NCBI GenBank assembly: GCA_031769625.1
Contig: JAUIMM010000113.1
Location: 12,310,501-12,374,500 of the forward strand
Direction of reading: 5' to 3'
DNA: 64,000 bases
From: Taudactylus pleione
Lineage: Eukaryota > Chordata > Amphibia > Anura > Myobatrachidae
The number at the start of each line of letters is the position of its first letter. Position 1 is the first letter of the stretch. Positions 11,649 through 22,653 of this stretch are shown here, piece by piece. The notes under the pieces are model-generated. The model did not search any database, was not told the origin of the DNA, and was given only the letters and a program-made list of their open reading frames with translations. Both the position numbers and the translations under genes were made by a program.

Positions 11649-12866
11649 ACTACACCCCTCTTCTTAAGTGACTTCCAGACTCTCCTGGTTTGCTAGGATT
11701 TTTCTCTATATACAGTATTCTTGAATAAATAAAAAAGTCAGGGTGCGTGAATACTCTCTATTAGTTCCAAAGAGTTCTCATCAGTTCCATAGTGTTGAAT
11801 GATAAAAATAGCTTTCTTTGCTTAAATATGGAGTCCAGAATTTACTCTACTAGAAATTCTTAATACCCCTTAACTTCCCTGGTGGAATGGTAATGAGTTG
11901 TAGAAGCAGCTGATTTCACTTGGGAAACATAGAATATCAGATGAACCCTTCTCATGGCATCAGGTAGTTTCAATTTACTGTAATTGTGACTGAAGAGCGG
12001 ACTTCTGTGACCAAGTAAGGACCTCAATCAAATTTCAAAGTCTCAGTGGTCAAGCACATTTTGTCTCCAACTGATATTTTTGGTGCTGGTACACCTCTCC
12101 TGTCACCCGAAAGTCTTTGTGTTGAGCTTTTGCCTGTAACAAATTTTACTGTATCTTTTTCCAACTTTCTATTAGGTTTGTATTAAGCTTTTGGACTGCT
12201 AAAACGTTGCTGGAAGTATTTGAATATGGAAAGTATTGTGGATGAAAACTATAATTCCTGAAAAATGTAAAGAATGAAGTACTGCAAATGAATGTTGAGC
12301 AGTGTTACATGCGAATTCTGCCAAGACAAAATACTATGCACAATTATCCTGTTTCTCATTACTATAAAGTTGAAAATATGGTTCAATGCACTGAATAACC
12401 TCCTCAATTTGACTGTTCATCTGTTGATATCCTGAGGGTAATTTGGATTTATTCTACAAAAGGCTTTCCAGAGGTGTGAAGAAAACTGCATACCATGATG
12501 GGTATTATGGAATCTGGACATCCATAGAGTCTGTAGATGAGCTTGACAATTAAATGTGCAGTGTAAAGAGCAGCGGTTAATTTGGGCAATAGTATGAAGT
12601 GTGCCATTTTAGAGTACTGAGCTACAAACACCAGACACTTTATAAATCCACTTAATAACGGGAAATCAGATACATAGTCAACAGAAATATCTCTCCAGGT
12701 AATAGAAGGAAATGGTTGTAGCTGTTCCCTTGTAGACATATATTGTGTCTTTTTGCTGGCAATAAAAAGCACTCGGTTATATAATGTGGAATTGTGGCCA
12801 CCAAGACAACCTACCAATTAGTTTAGTGGTTTTATTGATCCCAGGATGACTGCCAGTCAGGATATA
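11649..12866 (-). pseudogene. Ty3/Gypsy pol remnant (integrase)
   Basis: The minus-strand reading frame 12817-12449 carries the Ty3/Gypsy integrase core in recognisable order: an LQPFPSITWRDISVDYVSDF-like segment containing the first acidic residue, then a QYSKMAHFI-like motif, then RLYGCPDSII. The second catalytic aspartate region is degraded (IPIMVC where IVSDRG is usual). Downstream on the minus strand, broken frames to about 11860 still show QDNCA, LAEFACNTAQHS and SQVKSA-like pieces typical of integrase C-termini. Stops and frameshifts are numerous, so it is dead. It lies between the LTR pieces at 10550-11648 and 13650-13998; the MITE at 12867 interrupts it. The rest of pol, gag and protease were not found. 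Confidence 0.8.
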
Positions 12867-13363
12867 GGGTCTCATTCAGACCCGGTCGCAAGCACCGATG
12901 TGTTCGCAACCGGGTCGATAGTTAGCCCTGCACACGGTCAGCGGGCGCACTGCGCGTGCACAAATCCCGGAGTGAGCTGTCGATGTTGATTGACAGCTTG
13001 CCCCATTTTGTAGGCGGGCCGGGGGGTTGGTTTCAAAACGGAGGTGTTCTTTAAGGAACGCTTACCGTTTTGTGGGTGGCCACACTGACATCATCAGTGA
13101 TGTTAGTGGGGAGCTTCCCGCTCGATCAAAGCAGGAAGCTCCCTGGGGCTTGCGGCTGCCGAGACCCAACCTTAGGGTCTCGTCGCAAGCCCCGATGGTT
13201 GCGATGGTGTTCATCATCGCGACCATCAACCTGGTCAGTCGTTAAGCTGTGGGTGGTAACCCACAGCTTACCTAATGACCAGGAGGCCACACTTCAAAAA
13301 TGAAGCGGCCGCCCTCATTCAGAGAGAGCGGTCGCTTCTTGCGACTGCCTCTGAATGAGGGCC
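12867..13363 (+). mobile_element. Harbinger-type palindromic MITE, copy D
   Basis: Ends GGGTCTCATTCAG and CTGAATGAGGGCC, with ATA target duplication (12864-12866, 13364-13366). The palindrome chain is diverged: the fourth stem reads gggagcttcccgctcg...aagcaggaagctccc, different in sequence from the other copies. Inserted into the Gypsy remnant. Non-coding. Confidence 0.88.
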
Positions 13364-13649
13364 ATAGAGAGAGAACTGACTTCTGGAGCTGCAAAGTTGG
13401 AATAAATATGTGCTTTTATCTGTAGACTTGTAGACTTTGAACTCCTTTACTAATACATTTTTATTTCACTTATCTTTTTAATCGCTTGGTTCTGAACCAC
13501 TGTGGGATCCATGTTTTTTAAAGCCAAGTGATTCTGTCACAGAAGAATACAGTATATAAGTTTGAACTCAAATATCACTTTAGAATGAATCTCATGACAG
13601 ATGTTCAGAATTCTATGACAACAGCAGTGAGCAACCAACTAATAACTAA
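13364..13649. other. Probable Gypsy interior, unassigned
   Basis: Lies between the integrase remnant and the LTR piece at 13650. No domain could be read. Confidence 0.35.
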
Positions 13650-14000
13650 ATAGGATATTGCACACCTGTGAGATGGCTCATAGTTGGAAACAGTGTAGGG
13701 TCAGATATACAGGAAATTTGTTAAGGTTTGGAAAGAGTAAGCAGAGGCAGAGGTCAGAATCCAGTGCAAGTTCAGTGCACAAATATCCAGCAGAAAAAGG
13801 GTTAAAGGAGCAAATAGCAGCAGTAGTCAAAGTCCAGTCCAGGTTCAATGCACAGTCATCCAGCAAAAATAGCTTAAGATAGCAAATAGAGGCAGAGCCA
13901 GTTTAATCCCAATTTGGTTCACGAATATCCAACAGCAGATAACTCAAAAGGGTAGACAATGGCAGGGTCAAAATTCTGTCCAATGGTCAGGTCAAAGAAG
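13650..14000 (-). mobile_element. Truncated Gypsy 5' LTR
   Basis: Colinear with 10597-10730 plus 11330-11375 (see the entry at 10550). The phrase 'caaagtccagtcc' and 'atccagca' recur several times within it, so the LTR itself contains short tandem repeats. It stops near 14000, where a different interspersed repeat begins. Confidence 0.55.
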
Positions 14001-14005
14001 CATTG

Positions 14006-14043
14006 TTGTCAATTATTTATTACCAGTTATTTGTATAGCACAC
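14006..14043 (+). repeat. Interspersed repeat, left part, split by the hAT insertion
   Basis: Together with 19672-19770 this reads as one interrupted repeat (tatttattaccagttatttgtatagcacac | acatattctgcagcactttactga...cttacaatctat). I recognise it as a widespread vertebrate repeat but cannot name it. It gives the empty-site structure for the hAT element between. Confidence 0.6.
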
Positions 14044-14159
14044 CAGTGGCGTAACTAGGAGCGCGCGCCTAAAGCGCGTGTGGTGAAAAATGGGCGTGGT
14101 CAACTAAAAATGTGACGTGTCAACATGACACACCCCTTTATCATCACATTACTTTCCAT

Positions 14160-17100
14160 ATGCACCTTAACCCCAGTAGTGCCCCTTATACCCCCAGTAT
14201 GCAATGTCCCCAGTTGTGGTCCCTCTTATGCAGGCCCTTAGTAGTGCCACTTCTACAGTACCCCCAGTAGTGGTCCCCCTTATGCAGCCCCTCATTAGTT
14301 CCCCTTATTCAGTGCCTCCAGTAGTGGTCCCCCTTATGCAGGCCCTGAGCAGTGATCCCCCTTATCCAGTGCCCCCTATACAGGGCCCCCTGTAGTGGTC
14401 CTCCATATTTAGTGCCCCCAGTAGTGGTCACCGAGTAGTAAGCCCATTAAATAGTGCCACCAGTAGTGGTCCCCCCCAGTAGATGTTCCCCATCCTGATA
14501 CAGTTCCCCCAGTAGTAGCTCCACCCAGTAATGGTGCCCCCAGTAGTAGCTCCCCCCCAGTAATGGTGCCCCCAGTAGTAGCTCCCACCCAGTAATAGTG
14601 TCCCCAGTAATAGTAGCTCCCCCCAGTAATAGTGTCCCCAGTAGTAGCAACACCCCCAGTAATAGTGTCCCTAGTAGTAGCAGCCCCCCGCTGTAATAGT
14701 GTCCACAGTAGTAGCAGTGCCCCCCAGTAATAGTGTCCCCAGTAGTAGAGTCCCCTCCCAGTAATAGTGTCCCCAGTAGTAGCAGCCCCCCAAGTGATAG
14801 TGTCCCCAGTAGTAGTAGCCCCCCAGTAATGGTGTCCCCAGTAGTAGCAGCCCCCCCAAGTGAAAGTGTCCCCAGTAGTAGCAGCCCCCCCAGTAATAGT
14901 GTCCCCAGTAGTAGCAGCCCCCCCAAGTGATAGTGTCCCCAGTATTAGTAGCCCACCCAAGTGATAGTGTCCCCAGTAGTAGTAGCCCCCCTCCCCAAGT
15001 GATAGTGTCCACATTAGTAGTAGCCCCCCAAAGTGATAGTGTCCCCAGTAGTAGCAGCCCCTCCCAGTAATAGTGTCACCAGTAGTAGCAGCCCCCCCAA
15101 GTGATAGTGTCCCCAGTAGTAGTGTAGTAGTATCCCCCCAGTAATGGTGTCCCCAGTAGTAGCAGCCCCCCCAAGTGATAGTGTCTCCAGTAGTAGTAGC
15201 CCCCCAAGTGATAGTATCCCCAGAAGTAGTAGCCACCCAAGTAATAGTGTCCCCAGTAGTAGCAGCCCCTCCCAGTAATAGTGTCCCCAGTAGTAGCAGC
15301 CCCCCCCCAAGAGATAGTGTCCCCAGTAGTAGTAGTATCCCCCCAGTAATGGTGTCCCCAGTAGTAGCAGCCCCCCAAGTCATAGTGTCTCCAGTAGTAG
15401 TAGCCCCCCAAGTGATAGTGTCCCCAGTAGTAGTAGCCCCCACATGTGATAGTGTCCCCAGTAGTAGTAGCCCCCCCAAGTAATAGTATCCCCAGTAGTA
15501 GCACCCCCAAGTGATAGTGTCCCCAGTAGTAGTAGCCCCCCCAAGTGATAGTGTCCCCAGTAGTAGTAGCCCCTCCCAATAATAGTGTCCCCGGTAGTAG
15601 CAGCCCCCCCAAGTGATAGTGTCCCCAGTAGTAGTAGCCCCCCCAGTAATGGTGTCCCCAGTAGTAGCAGCCCCCCCAAGTGATAGGGTCCTCAGTAGTA
15701 GCAGCCCCCCCAGTAATAGTGTCCCCAGTAGTAGCAGCCCCCCAAGTGATAGTGTCCCCAGTAGCAGTAGCCCCCCCAAGTGATAGTGTCCCCAGTAGTA
15801 TCTCCCACCCAGTAATGGTGCCCCCAGTAGTAGCTCCCACCTAGTAATAGTGTCCCCAGTAGTAGTAGTAGTAGTAGCTCCCCCAAGTAATAGTGTCCCC
15901 AGTAGTAGCAGCCACCCAGTAATAGTGTCCCCTGTAGTAGCAGCCCCCCAGTAATAGTGTCCCCAGTAGTAACTGCCACTCCCTGTAATAGTGTCCCCAG
16001 TAGTAGCAGCCCCTCCAAGTGATAGTGTCCCCAGTAATAGTAGCCCCCCCCACTAATGGGATCCCCAGTAGTAGCATCCCCCCAAAGTGATAGTGTCCCC
16101 AGTAGTAGTAGCCCCCCAAGTGATAGTGTCCCCAGTAGTAGTAGCCCCCCAAGTGATAGTGTCCCCAGTAGTAGTAGCCCCCCTCCCCAAGTGATAGTGT
16201 CCCCAGTAGTAGTAACCCCCCCAGTAATAGTGTCCCCAGTAGTAGCAGACCCCCAAGTGATAGTGTCCCCAGTAGTAGTAGCCCCCCAAGTGATAGTGTC
16301 CCCAGTAGTAGTAGCCCCCCTCCCCAAGTGATAGTGTTCCCTGTAGTAGTAGCCCCCCAAGTGATAGTGTCCCTAGTAGTAGTAGCCCCCCAAGTGATAG
16401 TGTCCCTAGTAGTAGTAGCCCCCTCAAGTGATAGTGTCCCCACTAGTAGCAGCCCCCCAGTAATAGAGTCCCCAGTAGTAGCAGCCCCCAAGTGATAGTG
16501 TCCCCAGTAGCAGTAGCCCCCCCAAGTGATAGTGTCCCCAGTAGTAGCTCCCACCCAGTAATGGTGCCCCCAGTAGTAGCTCCCACCCAGTAATAGTGTC
16601 CCCAGTAGTAGTAGTAGCTCCCCCAAGTAATAGTGTCCCCAGTAGTAGCAGCCACCCAATAATAGTGTCCCCAGTAGTAGCAGCCCCCCCAGTAATAGTG
16701 TCCCCAGTAGTAACAGCCCCCCCCTGTAATAGTGTCCCCAGTAGTAGCAGCCCCTCCAAGTGATAGTGTCCCCAGTAGTAGTAGCCCCCCAGTAATGGCA
16801 TCCCCAGTAGTAGCATCCCCCAAAGTGATAGTGTCCCCAGTAGTAGTAGCCCTCCAAGTGATAGTGTCCCCAGTAGTAGTAGCCCCCCTCCCCCAGTAAT
16901 AGTGTCCCCAGTAGTAGCAGCCCCCCCAAGTGATAGTGTCCCCAGTAGTAGTAGCCCCCCAAGTGATAGTGTCTCCAGTAGTAGTAGCCCCCCTCCCCAA
17001 GTGATAGTGTTCCCTGTAGTAGTAGTCTCCCAAGTGATAGTGTCCCTAGTAGTAGTAGCCCCCCCAAGTGATAGTGTCCCTAGTAGTAGTAGCCCCCCAA

Positions 17101-17876
17101 GTGATAGTGTCCCCGTAGTAGTAGCCCCCCCAGTAATAGTGTCCCCAGTAGTAACAGCCCCTCCCAGTAATAGTGTCCCCAGTAGTAGCAGCCCCCCAAG
17201 TGATAGTGTCCCCAGTAGTAGTATCCCCCCCAGTAAAGGTCTCCCCAGTAGTAGCAGCCCACCCAAGTGATATTGTCCACCATAGTAGTAGCCCCCCAAA
17301 GGGTTAGTGTTCCCAGTAGTGGTAGTCCCCCCAAGTGATAGTGTCCCAAGTAGTAGTAGCTCCCCCAAGTGATAGTGTCCCCAGTAGTAGTAGCCCCGCC
17401 CAATAATAGTGTCCCCGATAGTAGCAGCCCCCCCAAGTGATTGTGTCCCCAGTAGTAGTAGCCTCCACCCAGTAATGGTGTCCCCAGTAGTAGCAGCCCC
17501 CCCAAGTGATAGTGTCCCCAGTAGTAGTAGCCCCCCCAAGTGATAGTGTCCCCAGTAGTAGCTCCCAACCAGTAATGGTGCCCCCAGTAGTAGCTCCCAC
17601 CCAGTAATAGTGTCCCCAGTAGTAGTAGCTCCCCCAAGTAATTGTGTCCCCAGTAGTAGCAGACCCCAGTATTAGTGTCCCCAGTAGTAGCAGCCCCCCC
17701 AGTAATAGTGTCCCCAGTAGTAGCAGCCCCCCCAGTAATAGAGTCCCCAGTAGTAGCAGCCCCTCCAAGTGATAGTGTCCCCAGTAGTAGTAGCCCCCCA
17801 GTAATGGCGTCCCCAGTAGTAGCAGCCCCCCAAGTGATAGTGTCCCCAGTAGTAGTAGCCCCCCCAAGGGAATGGG
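14160..17876. repeat. C-rich minisatellite, ~34-bp unit
   Basis: On the order of a hundred units of 'agtgatagtgtccccagtagtag(t/c)ag' followed by six or seven Cs. Two monomer types alternate: one with 'cagtaatag...agtagcag' and one with 'aagtgatag...agtagtag'. The first units (14160-14440) are longer and more diverged (cccttatgcaggcc). Because the unit has no stop in several frames, long ORFs (up to 456 aa) cross it on both strands; they are low-complexity artefacts. The minus strand has regularly spaced G runs. Confidence 0.97.
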
Positions 17877-18004
17877 TATGATATACCACCAGCCGCATTG
17901 CCGGCAGTTCGATTCCCGTCAGTGGCAGCCCGACAGGAGCAGAGTGCGAAGCAGTGGAAGCCCGACAGCGCTAGAAATCCTGATCGTGGCTAGGTAAGTA
18001 TCTG

Positions 18005-18240
18005 CTAACCTAACCTAACCCCCCTAACCCTAACCCTCTTTAGGGGTGCCTAACCCTTACTTCCCCCCCAAGTGCCTAACCCTAATCCCCCCTCTAAGTG
18101 CCTAACCCTAACCACCCCCTTCCCTGCTGCCAACCCTAAGTCCCCCCCCGGTGGTGCCTAACCCTCCCTCCCCCTAGCCTAACCCTAACCCTCCCGGGGG
18201 GGTGCCTAACCCTAAGTCCCCCCCGGGAGCCCTAAACCTA
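18005..18240 (+). repeat. CCCTAA-like degenerate repeats
   Basis: Multiple 'cctaaccctaaccc' tracts separated by C runs and 'gtgcctaaccct' units. They resemble vertebrate telomere repeat (CCCTAA) but are irregular and part of the inserted segment, so they are more likely a transposon-internal repeat than a true interstitial telomere. Confidence 0.8.
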
Positions 18241-18264
18241 ACCCCCCCGCGGCTGTCCGCTTGT

Positions 18265-18301
18265 GGCGCCCGGCATCACTACGATCGTGATGCCGGGCGC
18301 C
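18265..18301. repeat. Perfect 15-bp stem hairpin
   Basis: Arms ggcgcccggcatcac and gtgatgccgggcgcc around a 7-bp loop (tacgatc). A related 'cccggcatcgggg' and 'atgcccggc' follow, so the segment is palindrome-rich. Confidence 0.9.
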
Positions 18302-18426
18302 GGTCTCCCGGCATCGGGGAAATGCGGGCGTCTACATCTAGATGCCCGGCTTTTCACCCATGCCGGGATAAGACAATCGGGAAGCCGGCTGCCGGTATTT
18401 AGGCAGTCGGCTTTCCGATTGCTTCC

Positions 18427-19010
18427 CCCCCCAAGTGATAGTGTCTCCAGTAGTAGTAGCCCCCCTTCCCAAGTGATAGTGTCCCCAGTAGTAGTAGCCC
18501 CCCAAGTGATAGAGCCCCGAGTAGTAGTAGCCCCCCCAGTAATAGTGTCCCCAGTAGTAGCAGCCCCTCCCAGTAATAGTGTCCCCAGTAGTAGCAGCCC
18601 CCCCAAGTGATAGTGTCCCCAGTAGTAGTAGCCCCCCCAAGTGATATTGTCCCCAGTAGTAGTAGCCCCCAAGTGATAGTGTCCCCAGTAGTAGTACCCC
18701 CCCAGTAATAGTGTCCCCAGTAGTAGCAGCCCCTCCCAGTAATAGTGTCCCCGGTAGTAGCAGCCTGCCCAAGTGATAGTGTCCCCATTAGTAGTACCCC
18801 CCCCAGTAATAGTGTCCCCAGTAGTAGCAGCCCCTCCCAGTAATAGTGTCCCTGGTAGTAGCAGCCCGCCCAAGTGATAGTGTTCCCAGTAGTAGAAGCC
18901 TCCCCCAGTAATGGTGTCCCCAGCAGTAGCAGCCCCCCAAGTGATAGTGTCCCCAGTAGTAGCAGCCCCCCCAGTAATAGTGTCCCCAGTAGTAGTAGCC
19001 CCCCCCCCTC
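18427..19010. repeat. C-rich minisatellite, second block
   Basis: The same ~34-bp unit resumes after the inserted segment, roughly 17 copies, ending at a T-free C run and 'cgtagtgcagacacac'. Confidence 0.95.
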
Positions 19011-19671
19011 CCGTAGTGCAGACACACAAGTTGCAAAAAAAAAAAAATACACTTACCTGAATCCACGCTCCTGCTCCGGCAACTGCTCGCGCCGCCTCAC
19101 GTCAGTCCTCCCGGGCTGGCGCGCTATGCATTATGGAAGAGACATCATGACCTCATGATGTCTCTCCCATTACCCACTGCAGGAGCCGGACAGAAGCCTG
19201 GCTCTTGCAGTGGGCGCGCAGCAGTGAATGAGAGTCTATCTGACTCTCATTGGCTGCTGATTCACACACATCTCTGCCAGCGCTCGCAGAGGATGTATGT
19301 GCATCAGCAGCCAGTGAGAGTGTCTGACTCTCATTGGCTGCTGAATAACACACACATCGCTGCCGTGCTGGCGGCGATGTGTGTGTGTGTTAGCACAGCC
19401 TGAGCCCACCCGCCTGCCACCCTCCTCCTGGCACTATTGGGCAAGTGCTCAGGGGGAGGAAAGGGGCTCAGCTGTGCAGCACAGGACCGGTGCTGGAAGC
19501 CTAGCACTGGTCCTGTGTAAATGTGTAGTGCTGACAGCACACACTGCGGTCGGCGCTACACTGGCTAACTAGGGTGGGTCAGTACCGTGGCTGGCGGTGC
19601 CCCCCCTGCGCCGCCGGCCCCACGGCACCCAGGGCACGTACCCCGCTCACCCTGCCCTAGTTACGCCACTG

Positions 19672-19855
19672 TAGCACACACATATTCTGCAGCACTTTAC
19701 TGAGAATATTTAGCCACTCACATCAGTCCCTGCCCGAATGGAACTTACAATCTATATCCAGTTTTGCACTTGTTTAGCTCCTTTTAACCTACCTTTTATC
19801 ACCAGTGTTTACAAAGGTTTACAGTTAGTGGGCATCATTACATGAGGGGGACTAA
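19672..19855. repeat. Right part of split interspersed repeat
   Basis: Continues the repeat interrupted at 14043 (acatattctgcagcacttta...gcccgaatggaacttacaat) up to about 19770, then unassigned sequence to the TAA at 19853. Confidence 0.55.
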
Positions 19856-20499
19856 GGCCCTGATTCAGACCCACTCGCAAGCGGGCGCACGTACGTTAGG
19901 CGTACGTACAAAAATATTTAAATTCAATGGCTCGCTCGTATTTTCGTTCGCATCTAAAATTCCTCCCTAAACTCTGACGACCCCTCCTCTAACTAACGAG
20001 CGTACGAAATAGCGAGCGTACATCCCCGAAATGGCTTGAAAGGAACGCACGCACAAGTATAAACAGGAAGTGGCCTTGTCAGATGTCGATTACCTGCTCC
20101 TTTATTCTGCCTACCTCCATCAATCGTATCATGCCAATCAATGTATCAATTAGCTTAATTGTTTGTTTTTTTTCAACACAATGCAAGAAACTTTACTCTT
20201 GTCCATTTTTGTGTTTACCCGCAGAATACGTACGGATGAAACATTCGCTTTTATTGTTCAAAAAACATGTGAACCACAATTAAACAATTGTTCTATTGCT
20301 GTGGATCCCCGCATATTTCCCTGGGTTCATTTCTTTATTTAAATTTGCTTACGCATGTCACTGCATCAAGCCTATCATAACTCTCCAGAGATTTCTGGCC
20401 CTGTCGAACACATGACTCATACACTAACCAATAAAATTGCTCCTGTTAATTTCCAAAATACATTAGCCAATCAGAAAATTTTTACACACTTTATCAAAA

Positions 20500-21829
20500 A
20501 TGATTTTTAAGAAAAACACCATTGCCATCATGAGAGCCTCCGCATTCACCAGGCGCGAGCTGCTGGTGCTTACGGAGGTCATGGATCGCCGGATCACCAG
20601 CCAGCCTCCACCCATCACCAACCGGCAGAAGCGCTCCGCGTATGCGGAGGCACGGTCCCGCCTGCGGTCCTTCGGCTCACGCCGCAACATCGGGCAGCTG
20701 GAGCGCAGGTGGTCCGACCTGCAACGGCGAACGCCCCGCTTGCTGGCATGCTTTCGCATGCAGATCGAGGAAAGTAAGTGTTATGTATTGTGGTTTTAAT
20801 GTTTGTGTTTGTGGGGCAAACTGCGTGTGCATGTTTTCCTGTCTGTCCTATTTATTATTTGTACTCATATCTGCGTGTGCATGTTTTCCTGTCTGTCCTA
20901 TTTATTATTTGTACTCATATCTGCGTGTGCATGTTTTCCTGTCTGTCCTATTTATTATTTGTACTCATATCTGCGTGTGCATGTTTTCCCTCTATTTCTG
21001 ATTTATTCATTCTACTCCTATTTGGCTTATTTTTTGGGTTGTGTTTTTTTTTTAGTTTTGGTCCCCGGATTTGTCCATAAACTAACCGCAATTTCTTTGA
21101 CATATTTTAGGGGGACAGCCAAGACTCCGCCGTCACCGTCCGTCCAGACGGCGTTCCCGGCCACTATCCCCAACCCCCAGCCAACACTCCACCCCAAATC
21201 TTTCCCCTATTCCCCACTCCTCCCCATCCTTCCCAGACCCTTTCCCGGAAATGTCGGGCCTCCTTCCCCTCCGTCCCACTTCCCCCTCTCCTCCACCCAC
21301 CCCTCTTCCAATTACCCCCTCCCCGGAGTCCATCATAACTCCTCCCCATTCTTTGGGGAATGACGGATCCTCCGAGGAGGATCATGGAGGCATTTCCGGA
21401 GCTCCCGTTTTGGCTCCCGGTATGTTTTTATTTTGTTTTTTTTTAAAGCACAAACTGTTTGTATGTAATCATGTGTCGTGCCTTTCTTCGTGTTTTTGTG
21501 GCTTGACTTTTGGTGATTTCGCAGTTTGCCTTTACCTCTTCCTGGTGATTTCAACATACACATATCACACCTGTGGGAATTTGTACATAGGCCTTGTATT
21601 TTTGGCAGCACCCCCTTTTTTATTTTTTTTTAGGTTTAGGAGTGATTTCGTTGTGTTTTTGTTTTTTTAATGTGGATTCCCTATTGTTGTATTAACCCAC
21701 ACACTTTTCTCACCCACAGAGGAACAGAGGCGTCGGCAAGAGGTGGCGGATTGTGTTGGCCAGATGCGCCAACATGTAATTGGCATTCTTGTGGCCCTCG
21801 ACCGGCTGTCTGGCCTCCTTCGCCAGTAG
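20500..21829 (+). CDS. Harbinger Myb-like DNA-binding protein 1 (3 exons)
   Basis: Exons 20500-20773, 21111-21419 and 21720-21829 join in phase (GTAAGT, GTATGT donors; TTTTAG, CCACAG acceptors) to give 230 aa. Residues ~11-85 form a Myb/SANT-like trihelix domain: FTRRELLVLTEVMDRR opens it and LERRWSDLQRR closes it, the usual Trp-containing recognition helix. The middle (exon 2) is Pro/Ser-rich and probably disordered, with an acidic patch SSEEDHG. The end, RRRQEVADCVGQMRQHV..., looks like an amphipathic coiled coil for protein-protein contact. Start could also be Met at 20530, which is conserved in the Harb2 homologue (IAIMRA). Expected role, from the family, is to bind the element's ends and recruit transposase. 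Possible ATTAAA polyadenylation signal at 21856-21861. Intron 1 holds a 50-bp tandem repeat. Confidence 0.88.
20821..21000 (+). repeat. 50-bp tandem repeat in Myb-1 intron 1
   Basis: The unit starting ctgcgtgtgcatgttttcct is repeated three times exactly, with a partial fourth copy at 20971. Perfect identity indicates recent slippage. The three overlapping ORFs here (LSVLFIICTHICVCMF repeated) are artefacts of the 50-bp period. Confidence 0.95.
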
Positions 21830-22298
21830 TTTTTTTATTTTTGTTAACTTTTCAAATTAAATTTTTTCATACAAATATACGTTTTGGCTCATTTTTTAAA
21901 TCCAAAACCAAGATAGTTTAGCCTGACATAAGTAGACTGTTCCTGCAAGGATTTCCCTTTTTTAAAAGTTAGATTGTGTTTTGTCTTTGTATGTCAAACA
22001 GACACAAGAAACACATAACAGTAACAATGTCATTTCCCTTTTTGGGTGTAGTGTCAATTACATATTTCTACATTTTACAGGTTCCTAGTTGGTGCGCAAG
22101 CTGCTTAGGCCAATCTTACAAATCCCAAGGTTGGGCCAGGCTTCCTTTTGGTGTGGGTTGGGAAGCTGAAAACATATTTCAGTTTAGCTCAACTGGCGTC
22201 AGTACTGGATTACCCCTTAGTCAAATGTAACTTGTGTTAACCTGGTTACACTTGCTGTTAACGTCCCAAAAAAGGAAGACCATTTCACTCTCCAAACA

Positions 22299-22304
22299 TT
22301 TATT
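22299..22304 (-). promoter_or_regulatory. Possible transposase polyadenylation signal
   Basis: TTTATT on the plus strand reads AATAAA on the minus strand, about 350 bp past the transposase stop codon. No closer canonical signal was noticed. Confidence 0.4.
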
Positions 22305-22653
22305 CACAACATAACAGAGAAAACAAAGTGGTCACTCCCAAAAAAAGAACACAGTGATAAATTCAAATACAACACATACCAAGAAATAATTAAATAAAAA
22401 CAAAAAATCAAGAACTGGTTGACGAAGGACCATGCCAACATGATTCCACAAACATGGCGTTGCGATATGGGTTCCAGAATATATGCCCAAAAGGACCAGA
22501 TCCAGGTTTGGTAAGGGTAGCAGGAAGTAGTGAGCGTTGGAGTGCCAAAGATTATGTGAACAAACAGAAGATGGTGAGAAAAAAAACACAAAATTAGATG
22601 TTCGCAAACAAACACAAACACATTAGGTATAAACACTGTAGTTTTGTTACAAC

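Larger units (their letters stand above)
17877..18426. mobile_element. Insertion within the minisatellite
   Basis: Non-array sequence splits the array. Flanks are cccccaag on the left and ccccccaag on the right, which could be a target duplication or just array sequence. The ends (ggaatgggtatgat and attgcttcc) are barely inverted. It holds 'ggcagttcgattcccgtc' near the left (a weak tRNA B-box-like string), CCCTAA-type repeats (18005-18240) and a perfect hairpin (18265-18301). Confidence 0.6.
14044..19671. mobile_element. hAT-type element carrying a giant minisatellite
   Basis: Terminal repeats CAGTGGCGTAACTAG (14044) and CTAGTTACGCCACTG (19657-19671) are perfect inverted copies, flanked by a perfect 8-bp target duplication TAGCACAC (14036-14043, 19672-19679), diagnostic of hAT. 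There is no transposase, so it is non-autonomous. Nearly all of its 5.6 kb is the tandem array described below plus an inserted segment. The right 600 bp contain ordinary element sequence, including duplicated 'ctgactctcattggctgctga' motifs (19231-19251, 19327-19343), and resemble the small hAT fragment at 29096-29271. Confidence 0.93.

Noticed and set aside
18005..18240. True interstitial telomere
   Set aside because: CCCTAA tracts are short and separated by C-rich filler within an inserted repeat; not a regular telomere array.
14409..19066. Very long ORFs on both strands (up to 456 aa; LLLLGTLSLGG and PSSSSPPSDSVPSS repeats) that look like a repetitive secreted or structural protein
   Set aside because: They follow exactly the ~34-bp minisatellite, are open in several frames at once, jump frame with unit-length changes, and lie in a non-autonomous hAT element.
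20778..21080. Cys-rich repeated ORF (LSVLFIICTHICVCMF)
   Set aside because: 50-bp tandem repeat in an intron of the Myb-like gene.
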